Positions 16,862 to 24,269 of a DNA stretch of 38,022 nucleotides are shown here, piece after piece. This stretch comes from Acidilobaceae archaeon. Its GTDB lineage: Archaea > Thermoproteota > Thermoprotei_A > Sulfolobales > Acidilobaceae. Position 1 is the first letter of the stretch. Each line of letters opens with the position of its first letter. Position numbers and translations under genes: made by a program. The notes beneath the pieces are model-generated. The model saw nothing but the letters and a program-made list of their open reading frames with translations. It did not search any database and was not told the origin of the DNA. The stretch covers positions 1 through 38,022 of the forward strand of contig JALUAM010000057.1 in NCBI GenBank assembly GCA_027051095.1, written 5' to 3'.

Positions 16862-17599
16862 TTGAGTATTATAGTAGAGGTTTTAGAGGGCGGCGATGTA
16901 GCCCTCATCAGGCTCTCTAGGCCCGAGAAGCTTAACGCTATAACGAGGGATATGTGGGAGAGGCTGGCCTCTGAAGTAAACAGGCTCTGCTCGGAGGCCA
17001 AGGCCCTGGTATTCACGGGCTCGGGTAGGGCCTTCAGCGCAGGGGACGACATAGGGGAAATGTACTCCCTGGAGAGCCCCTCCGACGCCGGAAGATTCTT
17101 TTCGGCTCTAGCGTCGGCGGTAGAGGCCATAGTCAAGTGTAGGCGGCCCCTAGTAGCGGCTGTTAACGGGCTAGCAGTGGGCGGCGGGGGCGAGATCCTA
17201 TTGTTAATGGACTACGTTGTAGCCTCTAAGAGCGCCTGGATAAGCTTCCCCGAGTCGAGGATAGGCCTCATACCTCCACTCCTCCTAACGCTTGGCTCCA
17301 TGCAGCTCGGCCCCAGGCTGGCCCGGAGCCTAGCGTTGAGCGGCAGAAGGCTGGCTGCAGAGGAAGCTCTCTACCTGGGCCTAGCGGACGAGGTAGTAGA
17401 CGGCGATCCTCTGCCCAGGGCCGTTGAGGTCGCTAAGGATATGGCGGGTTTGCCGGAGGACGTGGTAGCCCTGATAAAGCTCCAAACGCTTAGAGGCTTT
17501 GAAGACGCTCTCAGGCTGGTAGCCGAGCTAGAAAGGCTAGTTTTAACCGGGGAGGCTAAGGGCAGGATGAGGGCATTCCTGGAGAAAAGGTTGAGGTGA
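16862..17599 (+). CDS. Enoyl-CoA hydratase/isomerase (crotonase) family protein
   Basis: 245-residue crotonase-fold enzyme acting on acyl-CoA thioesters. LIRLSRPEKLNAIT is the N-terminal family motif, ALVFTGSGRAFSAGDDI the CoA/oxyanion segment, and VNGLAVGGGGEILLLMDYVVASKSAWISFPESRIGLIP the main signature. Both acidic residues used by enoyl-CoA hydratases have counterparts (Glu in GGGGEILL and Glu in SFPESRIG), so hydratase activity is plausible, but the substrate cannot be read from sequence. A 3-hydroxypropionyl- or crotonyl-CoA role is speculation. TTG start with no good ribosome binding site, overlapping the stop of a tiny leaderless frame. It follows sufD by 37 nt; a link to Fe-S assembly is not implied. 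Confidence 0.9.
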   Translation: MSIIVEVLEGGDVALIRLSRPEKLNAITRDMWERLASEVNRLCSEAKALVFTGSGRAFSAGDDIGEMYSLESPSDAGRFFSALASAVEAIVKCRRPLVAAVNGLAVGGGGEILLLMDYVVASKSAWISFPESRIGLIPPLLLTLGSMQLGPRLARSLALSGRRLAAEEALYLGLADEVVDGDPLPRAVEVAKDMAGLPEDVVALIKLQTLRGFEDALRLVAELERLVLTGEAKGRMRAFLEKRLR

Positions 17600-17613
17600 A
17601 GGCGGCTTCGACG

Positions 17614-18609
17614 TTATGCCTCGCCAGCGAGTTTAGTTATGACGTCCACGAGCTTCGAGTCAACCTCGATGTAACATTCTTTTTCACATACTCCCTCGCA
17701 GTTGCATGCGACGTCTTTGAAAGGACTGAGCCCGCCCATTATTTGGTTTATAAGGTGGGCGCTTCTACACAGCTTGCCGAAAATGAGCTTGCATGTGTTG
17801 TTGCCCTTGCAGGGGCTGTGGCTACATGTTAGCACCCTCCTGCCGTCAACGGTCTTCAGAGCCTCGCAATTGATAACCAGGGTAGAAACATCCTCTAAGG
17901 TTAAAGCGGGTATGGCAACAGGGTTCTTGAAGAACTCGTGTATATAATAAACCACGTCGATCCCGCCATAATAGCCGTACAGGAGGGTGAAGCCGCCTTC
18001 CGGCTTAAATCCCCCCGTAAGGTTGAGTGCTATGAGTAAGCCTTCGTCCCTCAGCTTTTTAGAGTCCCTTCTAACCTCGGCTGCAAGGTTAGACAAGCCC
18101 TCCCACAGCACGCTTACATCGGTACCGAGGTTAGGTATCCTCTTAACACGTATAGTGGCGCTGCTGCACCTGCTTGAAAGATAGCTTTTCAGTAAGTCTG
18201 CAGAGAGGTAGCCCTCGGGTGTATCGGTAGAATAGAGTATGATAGTGGCTACGCATTTACACTCAGCGTCAATTACGTTCTGCATAGCGTTTAGCTCGGC
18301 GGAGGCCCTCTTGTAGTCGTAGTTGAGATAGGATTGAACGGCGTCGACGAAGCCTTTATAAGCAGTAACATCGACGCAGCTGCCAGGACTGCCTCCCCTG
18401 CCGGTTACAGAGTTTAAGCAGTCAGCGATAGGGTTGATACCGAGAAGGTTTTTAGCGTCGTGGGGCGACAGGCCTAGCTTGCCGCATTCGCTAGAGTCGC
18501 CTGAAGCGCAGCGGCTAATAGCCGCAGCTACGTTCCTAAGAAGCGATGTACCCACAAGGACTAAATGAGCGGAGTCACACTTACAAGGAGGGACTTCTCT
18601 TGCCCTCAA
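17614..18609 (-). CDS. Cysteine-rich CARF-domain protein, APE2256 (CRISPR-associated) family
   Basis: 331 residues. HLVLVGTSLLRNVAAAI (15-31) and ALNLTGGFKPEGGFTLLYGYYGGIDVVYYIHEFF (194-227) match the APE2256-type CARF fold, whose VGTSLL and N-TGGFKPEG loops line the cyclic-oligoadenylate pocket in related proteins. So this is a probable cOA sensor or ring nuclease from type III CRISPR immunity. I count 18 cysteines, unusual for the family: C262-X4-C267-X5-C273-X7-C281 and C302-X-C304-X3-C308-X3-C312 could each hold a metal or Fe-S cluster. No effector domain is recognisable after the CARF part. The gene is more A/T-rich than its neighbours (one 60-nt stretch 48% G+C against 65% in the crotonase gene), suggesting transfer. 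No cas gene or array is in the window. TTG start is uncertain. Confidence 0.75.
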   Translation of the reverse strand: MRAREVPPCKCDSAHLVLVGTSLLRNVAAAISRCASGDSSECGKLGLSPHDAKNLLGINPIADCLNSVTGRGGSPGSCVDVTAYKGFVDAVQSYLNYDYKRASAELNAMQNVIDAECKCVATIILYSTDTPEGYLSADLLKSYLSSRCSSATIRVKRIPNLGTDVSVLWEGLSNLAAEVRRDSKKLRDEGLLIALNLTGGFKPEGGFTLLYGYYGGIDVVYYIHEFFKNPVAIPALTLEDVSTLVINCEALKTVDGRRVLTCSHSPCKGNNTCKLIFGKLCRSAHLINQIMGGLSPFKDVACNCEGVCEKECYIEVDSKLVDVITKLAGEA

Positions 18610-18686
18610 CAGTAATACACCATATAATTATCAAAAAGACTTATTTACAGTTTAAAGTTAATTGCCGGTTCGCGCTTAATTAAGCT

Positions 18687-20141
18687 TTATTGGGAGCCTT
18701 CATCTTTCTTAGGGGCCACCTTGAGCAGGGGGCCCTCTTTCCCTATAACTACGACCTTATCGCCCTTTCTCACGTCTTCTACGGCTACGGCTTTCCAGTA
18801 CTCTCCCTCTAGGAGTATGAAGCCCTCGCCTCCCTTGGGTATGTCGTCTATTGCGACTCCCTCAGCCCCCTCTAGCTTCCAGAGCTTGGGCGGGGCCTTT
18901 CTAGCCTTGAGCACCTTGTATACGCTGAACGCCGTGAAACCTCCTATGGACGCTCCTATCGCGTAGACCATTAGTATCAGTGTGTCTGCGTACTCCTCGC
19001 TTATCGCTAGCCCCTCGCCTCTAATCGGCATTAGGGCTAGGCCCAGGACGAGCATTAGTATGCCCGTCCCGCCGACTAGGCCGAAGCCTGGCGTGTAGAG
19101 CTCTATGAAGACTAGTATGGCCCCGCCGAGTAGGAGTAGCAGCGCTATTATGTTGGGGTTGAAGCCGGAGCCGAGAAGCCCTAGTAGTAGCAGGAACGCG
19201 CCTATGGCTATGCCCGGGAAGTTGCCGCTGGCTATGCTGAATAGCAGGGCTAGAGCCCCCAGGCTCAGGAGGAGCCCTGAGACCACGGGGTCTGAGATTA
19301 TGTGGAGCAGCCTTATCCTGAGGTTGGGCGGGTACTCCTCAAAGCTGCCGTCAAGCTCCAGCTTCACGGCCTCCCCAGATGGCAGTACGACTACTCTGCC
19401 GTCCAGCTGCCTTGCTAGGTCCTCCCTGCTCTCTGCTATCAAATCTATGACTCCCTTCTCCAGGGCCTCCCTAGCTGTGTAATTGTCGTTGTATACAACA
19501 AACCTGACGAGGGCCTCGGGGTTCCTACCCCTGCTAGCTCCGTGCTCGCATAGCATCTTGACGATAGGGTTTATGATCTTGGGCTCGAGCTGGGGCCTGT
19601 AGGTCCCGCTCGCGGGGTCGTAGATTACGGGCTGCACTGAGCCTATAATGGTGCCCGGCTCCATGGCGGCCACGTGGGTAGCCATGAGGAGTATAGTGCC
19701 GGCGCTCTCAGCCCACTTGTCGACAACGTAGCCTATAACGGGGACCCTGGCCTCCGATATGGCCACTACCATGTCGAAGGTGGGGTCTAGCAGCCCGCCG
19801 GGAGTGTTAAGCTCGACTAGCAGGGGCAGGTTCCTGCTCTCAGCGTACCTTATAGCCTCCAGCAGGTAGTCTCTCATTGCTATGCCTATGGTACCCTCGA
19901 TTCTTATCACCACGATGCTGGGCCCGACTACCCTGCTGTACTCAGTGCCCTCGGGTGCCAGGCCATATCTAGCCTCCCTGGCTATGTCATAGCACTCCTG
20001 GAGGAGCCTGTCGACGTTCAGCTTCCCCGGCTCTTCCACGTCTTCCTGGCCGCTTGCAACCAATGCCTGGGCTGCTGCTAGCGCGGCGAAGACCAGGGCC
20101 GCAAAAGCCCTTAGCCTGTTAGTCTCAAACATGTCGTGCAC
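18687..20141 (-). CDS. nfeD: NfeD family membrane serine protease (ClpP class)
   Basis: 484 residues: signal/anchor helix (10-30), extracytoplasmic ClpP-like protease (about 70-265), four to five membrane helices (about 283-400) and a C-terminal OB-fold NfeD domain (about 425-475, EGVAIDDIPKGGEGFILLEGEYWKAVAVE). ELNTPGGLLD is the oxyanion region; Ser146 in WAESAGT and Lys188 in EPKIINP form the Ser-Lys dyad, 42 residues apart, close to the spacing in the Pyrococcus stomatin-cleaving protease. The family cleaves the C-terminus of partner stomatin, and here a stomatin gene lies immediately upstream with a 10-nt gap, so they are one operon. GTG 20141 is used; ATG 20132 is an alternative. Confidence 0.95.
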   Translation of the reverse strand: MHDMFETNRLRAFAALVFAALAAAQALVASGQEDVEEPGKLNVDRLLQECYDIAREARYGLAPEGTEYSRVVGPSIVVIRIEGTIGIAMRDYLLEAIRYAESRNLPLLVELNTPGGLLDPTFDMVVAISEARVPVIGYVVDKWAESAGTILLMATHVAAMEPGTIIGSVQPVIYDPASGTYRPQLEPKIINPIVKMLCEHGASRGRNPEALVRFVVYNDNYTAREALEKGVIDLIAESREDLARQLDGRVVVLPSGEAVKLELDGSFEEYPPNLRIRLLHIISDPVVSGLLLSLGALALLFSIASGNFPGIAIGAFLLLLGLLGSGFNPNIIALLLLLGGAILVFIELYTPGFGLVGGTGILMLVLGLALMPIRGEGLAISEEYADTLILMVYAIGASIGGFTAFSVYKVLKARKAPPKLWKLEGAEGVAIDDIPKGGEGFILLEGEYWKAVAVEDVRKGDKVVVIGKEGPLLKVAPKKDEGSQ

Positions 20142-20151
20142 CCGCTTAGCC

Positions 20152-20958
20152 TCAGCCCTCCTCCGGCATGCTCTGGCTCCTCTGCATGCCTATCATGGCG
20201 CCCATGACGTTCGTGTCGCCCATCTGGAACGGAGTCACGACTACCAGGTTCTTCTCCTTAGCAACCTCTATCAGGGTCTGCAGCTCCCTTAGCCTGAGAG
20301 CTATGGGGTGCTTCTCGTAGAAGCCTGCAGCCTCCGCCATTATCTTAGCGGCCTGCCTCTCACCCTCAGCCTCAATTATCCTAGCCCTCCTCCACCTCTC
20401 GGCCTCAGCCTGCTTAGCCATAGCCCTGAGCATCGACTCTGGGAGCTTCACCTCCTTTATAGTGACCGCTGTTATCTTGATGCCCCAGGGGTCTGTCAGG
20501 ACGTCCAGGATCTCTTGTAGCTTCTTGTTGATCTCGTCCCTCCTAGTTAGCAGGTCGTCCAGGTCAACCTGCCCTATTATATCCCTGAGAGTAGTCTGGG
20601 CTAGCATGACGACGGCGTAGTGGTAGTTCTCGATCCTGGTTACAGCCTTCTCGGGGTCGAAGACCTTGTAGTATACTACTGCGTCCACGCCGACGGTCAC
20701 GTTATCCCTGGTTATCGTCCTCTGCTCAGGTATGTCAACGGTTACTATCCTCAAATCCACCTTAACCATGGAGTCTATGAAGGGTATGATGAAGAAGAGG
20801 CCGGGCCCCTTGGTGCCAAGTAGCCTCCCAAGCCTGAATACCACAGCCCTCTCATACTCCTTCACGACCTTAATGCTCATTGAGAGTAATATAAGTATTA
20901 TGAGGAGCGCTATGGCAGCGGGTATCGCGACCTGCATGGCAATGTACTCTACCGGCAC
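20152..20958 (-). CDS. Stomatin/prohibitin-like SPFH protein
   Basis: Membrane-anchored scaffolding protein, 268 residues. One N-terminal hydrophobic segment (AIPAAIALLIILILLSMSI, about 10-28), then the SPFH domain beginning KEYERAVVFRLGRLLGTKGPGLFFIIPFID, with VDLRIVTVDIPEQRTITRDNVTVGVDAVVYYKV typical of archaeal p-stomatins. An Ala/Glu/Arg coiled coil follows (RAMAKQAEAERWRRARIIEAEGERQAAKIMAEAA) for oligomerisation. The hydrophobic C-terminal stretch VAKEKNLVVVTPFQ resembles the region cut by the NfeD protease. Operon partner of nfeD. GTG start with a GGGGTAGG element upstream; promoter shared back-to-back with tatC. Confidence 0.95.
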   Translation of the reverse strand: MPVEYIAMQVAIPAAIALLIILILLSMSIKVVKEYERAVVFRLGRLLGTKGPGLFFIIPFIDSMVKVDLRIVTVDIPEQRTITRDNVTVGVDAVVYYKVFDPEKAVTRIENYHYAVVMLAQTTLRDIIGQVDLDDLLTRRDEINKKLQEILDVLTDPWGIKITAVTIKEVKLPESMLRAMAKQAEAERWRRARIIEAEGERQAAKIMAEAAGFYEKHPIALRLRELQTLIEVAKEKNLVVVTPFQMGDTNVMGAMIGMQRSQSMPEEG

Positions 20959-21010
20959 TCTAACCTACCCCTATGCCCCCAGTTAAATGTGCTTGAGCCC
21001 ACCCCCAAAA

Positions 21011-21021
21011 TATAATTTATA
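21011..21021. promoter_or_regulatory. Symmetrical TATA element between stomatin and tatC
   Basis: TATAATTTATA reads as a TATA box on both strands. Toward tatC it predicts a start near 21043 and a leader of about 85 nt; toward stomatin, a start near 20990 with a leader of about 30 nt. Confidence 0.5.
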
Positions 21022-21053
21022 GTAATTGACGCGCTCGTCGAGCCTGCATTGAA

Positions 21054-21101
21054 AGGCCTCGGGGGATAAGGCCTCCGGGCCTGAGATCGAAGCGTCTCGG
21101 G
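21054..21101 (+). other. Two potential stem-loops in the tatC leader
   Basis: AGGCCT (21054-21059) can pair with AGGCCT (21069-21074). CCTGAGA (21080-21086) pairs with TCTCGGG (21095-21101) around an 8-nt loop. A third copy, GGGCCT at 21077-21082, could swap with the first stem. No tRNA or known riboswitch pattern was seen. Confidence 0.35.
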
Positions 21102-21127
21102 GATTCGCCGCCGGGTGGGTGTATAGT

Positions 21128-21937
21128 GTGGAGGCTAGAGGCGAGGTAGAGGAGTACGAGGCGCCTTTATGGGACCATGTTGTAGAGCTACTGGAGCGGC
21201 TGAGAAGGGCTGCTATAGCTGTGGCCGTGGCGTCGGTGGTTGTGAGCCTTATACCTGTGTCGCTGTCACCCTACAAGCCTCTAGTCCTGGAGTTCACGAG
21301 ATGGCTCATAGACCAGGTGGTGCCGGAGCAGGTAACAGCTTTCGGTGTAACCGTGGAAGTGGCGCTAGTCCAGAGTAGCCCCTTCACAGGGCTGGCAGTG
21401 CTGATCAAATCAGCCATCCTCCTCGGCATACTCGCTGCTAGCCCCGTGATAGCGTGGGAGTTCTACGCCTTCGTCAAGCCAGGCCTCTATCCTCACGAGA
21501 GGCTAGCGGTTAAGGCTATAGGGCTCGCGGCTATAGCCTCGTTTATATTCGGCGCCTTCATAGCACTAGAGGTAGTCCTGCCCTTGGGCTTCAAATTCGC
21601 CTTCCTAACGTCAGCGGCGGTCTTCGGCGACAAGCTAGTCGCGTTCGCAGACGTCAACAGCATATTGAACACAGTCATAATAGCCGTGCTCGGTATGGGA
21701 CTACTCTACGAGTCGCCGATAGCGCTTTACATCCTAGTCAGGAGCGGGGTGGTGAGCCCGGACGTCATGAGCGGCGATAAAGGCAAGATAGTTCTTGTGG
21801 CACTGCTAGCCGTGGCGGCGGTCATAACCCCCGACGGGACGGGGCTGGGCATGCTAGCCCTAGCGCTTCCCCTCTACCTGGCTCTTAGATTAGCGGCCTG
21901 GCTAGGCGGCAGAGGGGCTGCTAGCAGGGGCTTCTAG
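21128..21937 (+). CDS. tatC: Twin-arginine translocase subunit TatC
   Basis: Polytopic receptor of the Tat pathway for folded proteins, about 269 residues with six predicted membrane helices. PLWDHVVELLERLRRAAIA is the conserved N-terminal cytosolic segment before helix 1 (compare HLxELRxR), EFYAFVKPGLYPHERLA is the TatC signature after helix 2, and AVITPDGTGLGMLALALPLYLALRL is the C-terminal signature. GTG 21128 is chosen because GGGTGGGT ends 7 nt upstream; GTG 21119 is also open. Tail-to-tail with tatA 12 nt away, so the two Tat genes are neighbours but separately transcribed. Confidence 0.94.
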   Translation: MEARGEVEEYEAPLWDHVVELLERLRRAAIAVAVASVVVSLIPVSLSPYKPLVLEFTRWLIDQVVPEQVTAFGVTVEVALVQSSPFTGLAVLIKSAILLGILAASPVIAWEFYAFVKPGLYPHERLAVKAIGLAAIASFIFGAFIALEVVLPLGFKFAFLTSAAVFGDKLVAFADVNSILNTVIIAVLGMGLLYESPIALYILVRSGVVSPDVMSGDKGKIVLVALLAVAAVITPDGTGLGMLALALPLYLALRLAAWLGGRGAASRGF

Positions 21938-21949
21938 CGCTATTTCCCT

Positions 21950-22135
21950 TTAGCCCCCGCTCTTGTCCTCCTTGCCGCTCTTACCCTCCCTGTTGCCCTC
22001 CAGCCCCTCCCTGAACTCTCTGATAGCCTCGCCGAGGCTTCTAGCCAGGTCGACGAGCCTGCGCGGGCCGAATATTATCAAGAGTATGACGAATATCAGG
22101 GCCAGCTCCCAGGGGCCGATAGTATTCAGAACCAT
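21950..22135 (-). CDS. tatA: Twin-arginine translocase subunit TatA
   Basis: Small single-span Tat pore subunit, 61 residues: MVLNTIGPWELALIFVILLI (membrane helix), then the FGPRRLVDLARSLGEAIREFREG amphipathic helix with the invariant FGP hinge, and a charged Gly/Lys tail. The frame is open up to ATG 22198, but the extra residues cover the TATA element TATTTAAATAT (22174-22184) and a GGAGG at 22147-22151, so translation most likely starts at ATG 22135. Convergent with tatC. Confidence 0.93.
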   Translation of the reverse strand: MVLNTIGPWELALIFVILLIIFGPRRLVDLARSLGEAIREFREGLEGNREGKSGKEDKSGG

Positions 22136-22173
22136 GACCCGCCCAGCCTCCACATAATTGATTTCCAAGGCAG

Positions 22174-22184
22174 TATTTAAATAT
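22174..22184 (-). promoter_or_regulatory. TATA box of tatA
   Basis: ATATTTAAATA on the minus strand predicts a start near 22152 and a leader of about 17 nt holding GGAGG. It decides the start codon of tatA at 22135. Confidence 0.5.
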
Positions 22185-22258
22185 GCATTTAGCTTCATCC
22201 AGGCGACTGGATTAGGAAGCCCCGGTGTATAAGCGCCTCAAGCGAGCGGGCTCTAGCC

Positions 22259-22336
22259 GGGGCCCCTCAGCAATCGCTCCCTCTATCACAGCCCGCAGGG
22301 GCTCGTAAAAGGCCAATTTACATCATAGGGGGCCCT
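22259..22336 (-). ncRNA. Candidate box C/D guide sRNA
   Basis: In the gap between tatA and tadC. Box C-like ATGATGT (22326-22320) and box D CTGA (22270-22267) are 60 nt apart end to end, the usual archaeal size. Flanks CCCC (22331-22328) and GGGG (22266-22263) can pair as the terminal stem next to the kink-turn. An internal GTGATAG (box C'-like) leaves exactly 12 nt before box D; by the N+5 rule the D guide would target a C in CAAUCGCUCCCU. Box D' is poor (CTGC), and the C-D' interval is too long (21 nt), so this is tentative. I could not check rRNA for the target. Confidence 0.35.
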
Positions 22337-22338
22337 CG

Positions 22339-24210
22339 TTATATGGGTAGGGTCTGTACGGCTAGTATACCTATGATGCTGGTTATTACTAGTAGCAGTG
22401 AAGCGTGTATGAATCCGCTGGCTATCGTGCCGTCCCTTATCTTACCCGCTACTATGCCCATGAGCCACGAGTTGAAGAGCGAGCCTAGCAGCAGTAGCAG
22501 GGCTATCTTTGCCAGCTGCTCGCCTTGAACTGCCTCCAGGGTTATGCCGAAGCCTCCGACGGTTGCGGCTCCCGTGGCGACGCCCGTGGCAGCCTCCGGT
22601 GTTATGGCTTGAAGCGTCTCAGCTATGAATGACAGGACTATTATGCTCGACGCGGTTACAAGTATGGCGCCCAGGTAGGGCATGAAGATGTAGACCCTAA
22701 GCCTCCGCTTGAGCTCCTCCTCCAGCATTACAAGGCTGTATGCGAACCTCGCCAGGGTCTCTAGGACCTCAGGGCTGCCGCCGCCCAGCTCTATCGAGTC
22801 TACTAGGAACCTCATGGTGGCAAGGACCACCCAGTCCTTGACGCCCTTGACAGCGCCCCTGACAGCCTCCTCTATGCTTAGCCCTAGCCTTATGCTGGTG
22901 GCCATCCTCCTGACTATAGGGTTGAGGGGGCCGTAGTCTCTCACGCTGACACTCTCAATGCTCCTCTCAGGGCTCAGCCCTGTCTTCCTAACCTCTGTGA
23001 GGTCCCTGAGGAAGTTGGCTAGGGCTAGGCCGAGGCCCCTGTGCTTCCTAGCAATCATTATATAGGTAATCGCCGGTGGCAGGCTGAAAGCTAGGAGGAA
23101 CACGTCCAGGGTTATAACGCTCTTGACTATAAAGGCCTTGTCATAGGTCACGTTGCCCGTGAAGGCGGAGATGGTGCCAGTTAGTATCATAGCAGCGGTG
23201 CCTAGCGCGAGGGAGAGCGGGATGCTATAGTATATTATCGCCCTGTGGGGCGCCGTGACCCTCACAGGAGTCTTAGGCTGAGACTTATGGATTATGTAAA
23301 GCATTATTAAAGTCATTATCGGTAGGAACACGAAGGCGAAGAGTATTATCTGGGCGGCGCCTCCAAAGGCCCCGCCCTGGCCTCCTAGCACGCTGCTGAT
23401 CGTGAAGAAGATGTAGAAGGCTATGGTCGCTATGACAGCTATGGTTATGTAAATCTCCGTGTACAGGCTCATCCTCTCGGCGAGCAGCTTTATATCGGCG
23501 ACCCTCGACTCGAAGATATCGTTAGCCTTTATCTCTAGGTAGTGTACCACGTCGCCTCCAACCTTCACTGTGGTGGTATAACCCAGCATTAGGTCCCTAT
23601 ACCTGAAGCTCGGGTGGTAGATCGCATTGTCCTCGACAGCGTCCAGGGGGTCCTTGCCCAGGAGCTTTATATTCCTGAGAATTAGCTGGGCCTCTCTCCT
23701 CATAGCGTTGAATATCTTCAGCTCGGCTACCCTCGTGAGGACAACGCTGACGGGCACCCTAGCCCTAGCCATTGTTGCGAGGTAGGCTGCGAAGAAGGGT
23801 AACTCCGTGTCTACCCCCTCCTTCCTCTCAGAGATCTTGAGGGCGGGGTAGGCGAGGCCCGCGGCGAAGACTAGTATAGGGGTTAGTAGGAGGAAGACTA
23901 TTATTATGGCCTTGAGGATTATGTTGATACCGCTAAGCGCTATCCAGAGGGAGAGGTATAATGCGAGGAACAAGGCTGTGAACGTGGCGAGGGCGACGCG
24001 CGCAGCGTACAGCTGAGGGTATATAGTCATCCCCGCCCTCCTAATCGCGTCCTCTAGCTCGAAGTTCCTAGCGATCCAGGTGCCCACCCTCCCCAGGTAG
24101 TTGATTGCTATGAAGTCTATGATGTCTATGAGGGTGGGCCGAGGCTTCCTGACCTCGTACCTTCTCTCTACCCTCCTACCCCCTCTAAGTCTGCCTAGTA
24201 AGCCGGACAC
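22339..24210 (-). CDS. tadC: Type IV pilus/archaellum-type assembly membrane protein (TadC/FlaJ family, two T2SF domains)
   Basis: 623-residue polytopic platform protein for an archaeal type IV pilus-like machine. After a basic N-terminus come two membrane helices (about 68-118), a cytosolic T2SF domain (ELPFFAAYLATMARARVPVSVVLTRVAE...), a further helix pair (about 255-305), then a second half repeating the layout (LANFLRDLTEVRKTGLSPERSIESVS... and MRFLVDSIELGGGSPEVLETLARFAYSLVMLEEE) and three to four C-terminal helices. The two-fold T2SF arrangement and length fit the long crenarchaeal TadC/AapF type rather than short FlaJ. It follows the ATPase gene by 59 nt. No prepilin or prepilin peptidase is visible nearby, so pilus, archaellum or secretion role stays open. 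Confidence 0.88.
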   Translation of the reverse strand: MSGLLGRLRGGRRVERRYEVRKPRPTLIDIIDFIAINYLGRVGTWIARNFELEDAIRRAGMTIYPQLYAARVALATFTALFLALYLSLWIALSGINIILKAIIIVFLLLTPILVFAAGLAYPALKISERKEGVDTELPFFAAYLATMARARVPVSVVLTRVAELKIFNAMRREAQLILRNIKLLGKDPLDAVEDNAIYHPSFRYRDLMLGYTTTVKVGGDVVHYLEIKANDIFESRVADIKLLAERMSLYTEIYITIAVIATIAFYIFFTISSVLGGQGGAFGGAAQIILFAFVFLPIMTLIMLYIIHKSQPKTPVRVTAPHRAIIYYSIPLSLALGTAAMILTGTISAFTGNVTYDKAFIVKSVITLDVFLLAFSLPPAITYIMIARKHRGLGLALANFLRDLTEVRKTGLSPERSIESVSVRDYGPLNPIVRRMATSIRLGLSIEEAVRGAVKGVKDWVVLATMRFLVDSIELGGGSPEVLETLARFAYSLVMLEEELKRRLRVYIFMPYLGAILVTASSIIVLSFIAETLQAITPEAATGVATGAATVGGFGITLEAVQGEQLAKIALLLLLGSLFNSWLMGIVAGKIRDGTIASGFIHASLLLVITSIIGILAVQTLPI

Positions 24211-24269
24211 GACCCGGCCTAACCCCCTCCTAGGTGGCGGGTAAAGGAGAATTTAAGCTCTGGCTCTGC

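Noticed and set aside
17600-18690. CRISPR locus next to the CARF gene
   Set aside because: No direct repeats, spacers, leader or cas genes in either direction; neighbours are a crotonase and nfeD.
21040-21118. tRNA or other known structured RNA in the tatC leader
   Set aside because: No T-arm GGTTCGA-type motif, no cloverleaf spacing and no box C/D pair.
22136-22198. Longer TatA starting at ATG 22198
   Set aside because: The extra codons cover the TATA box and ribosome binding site, and TatA proteins begin just before the membrane helix.
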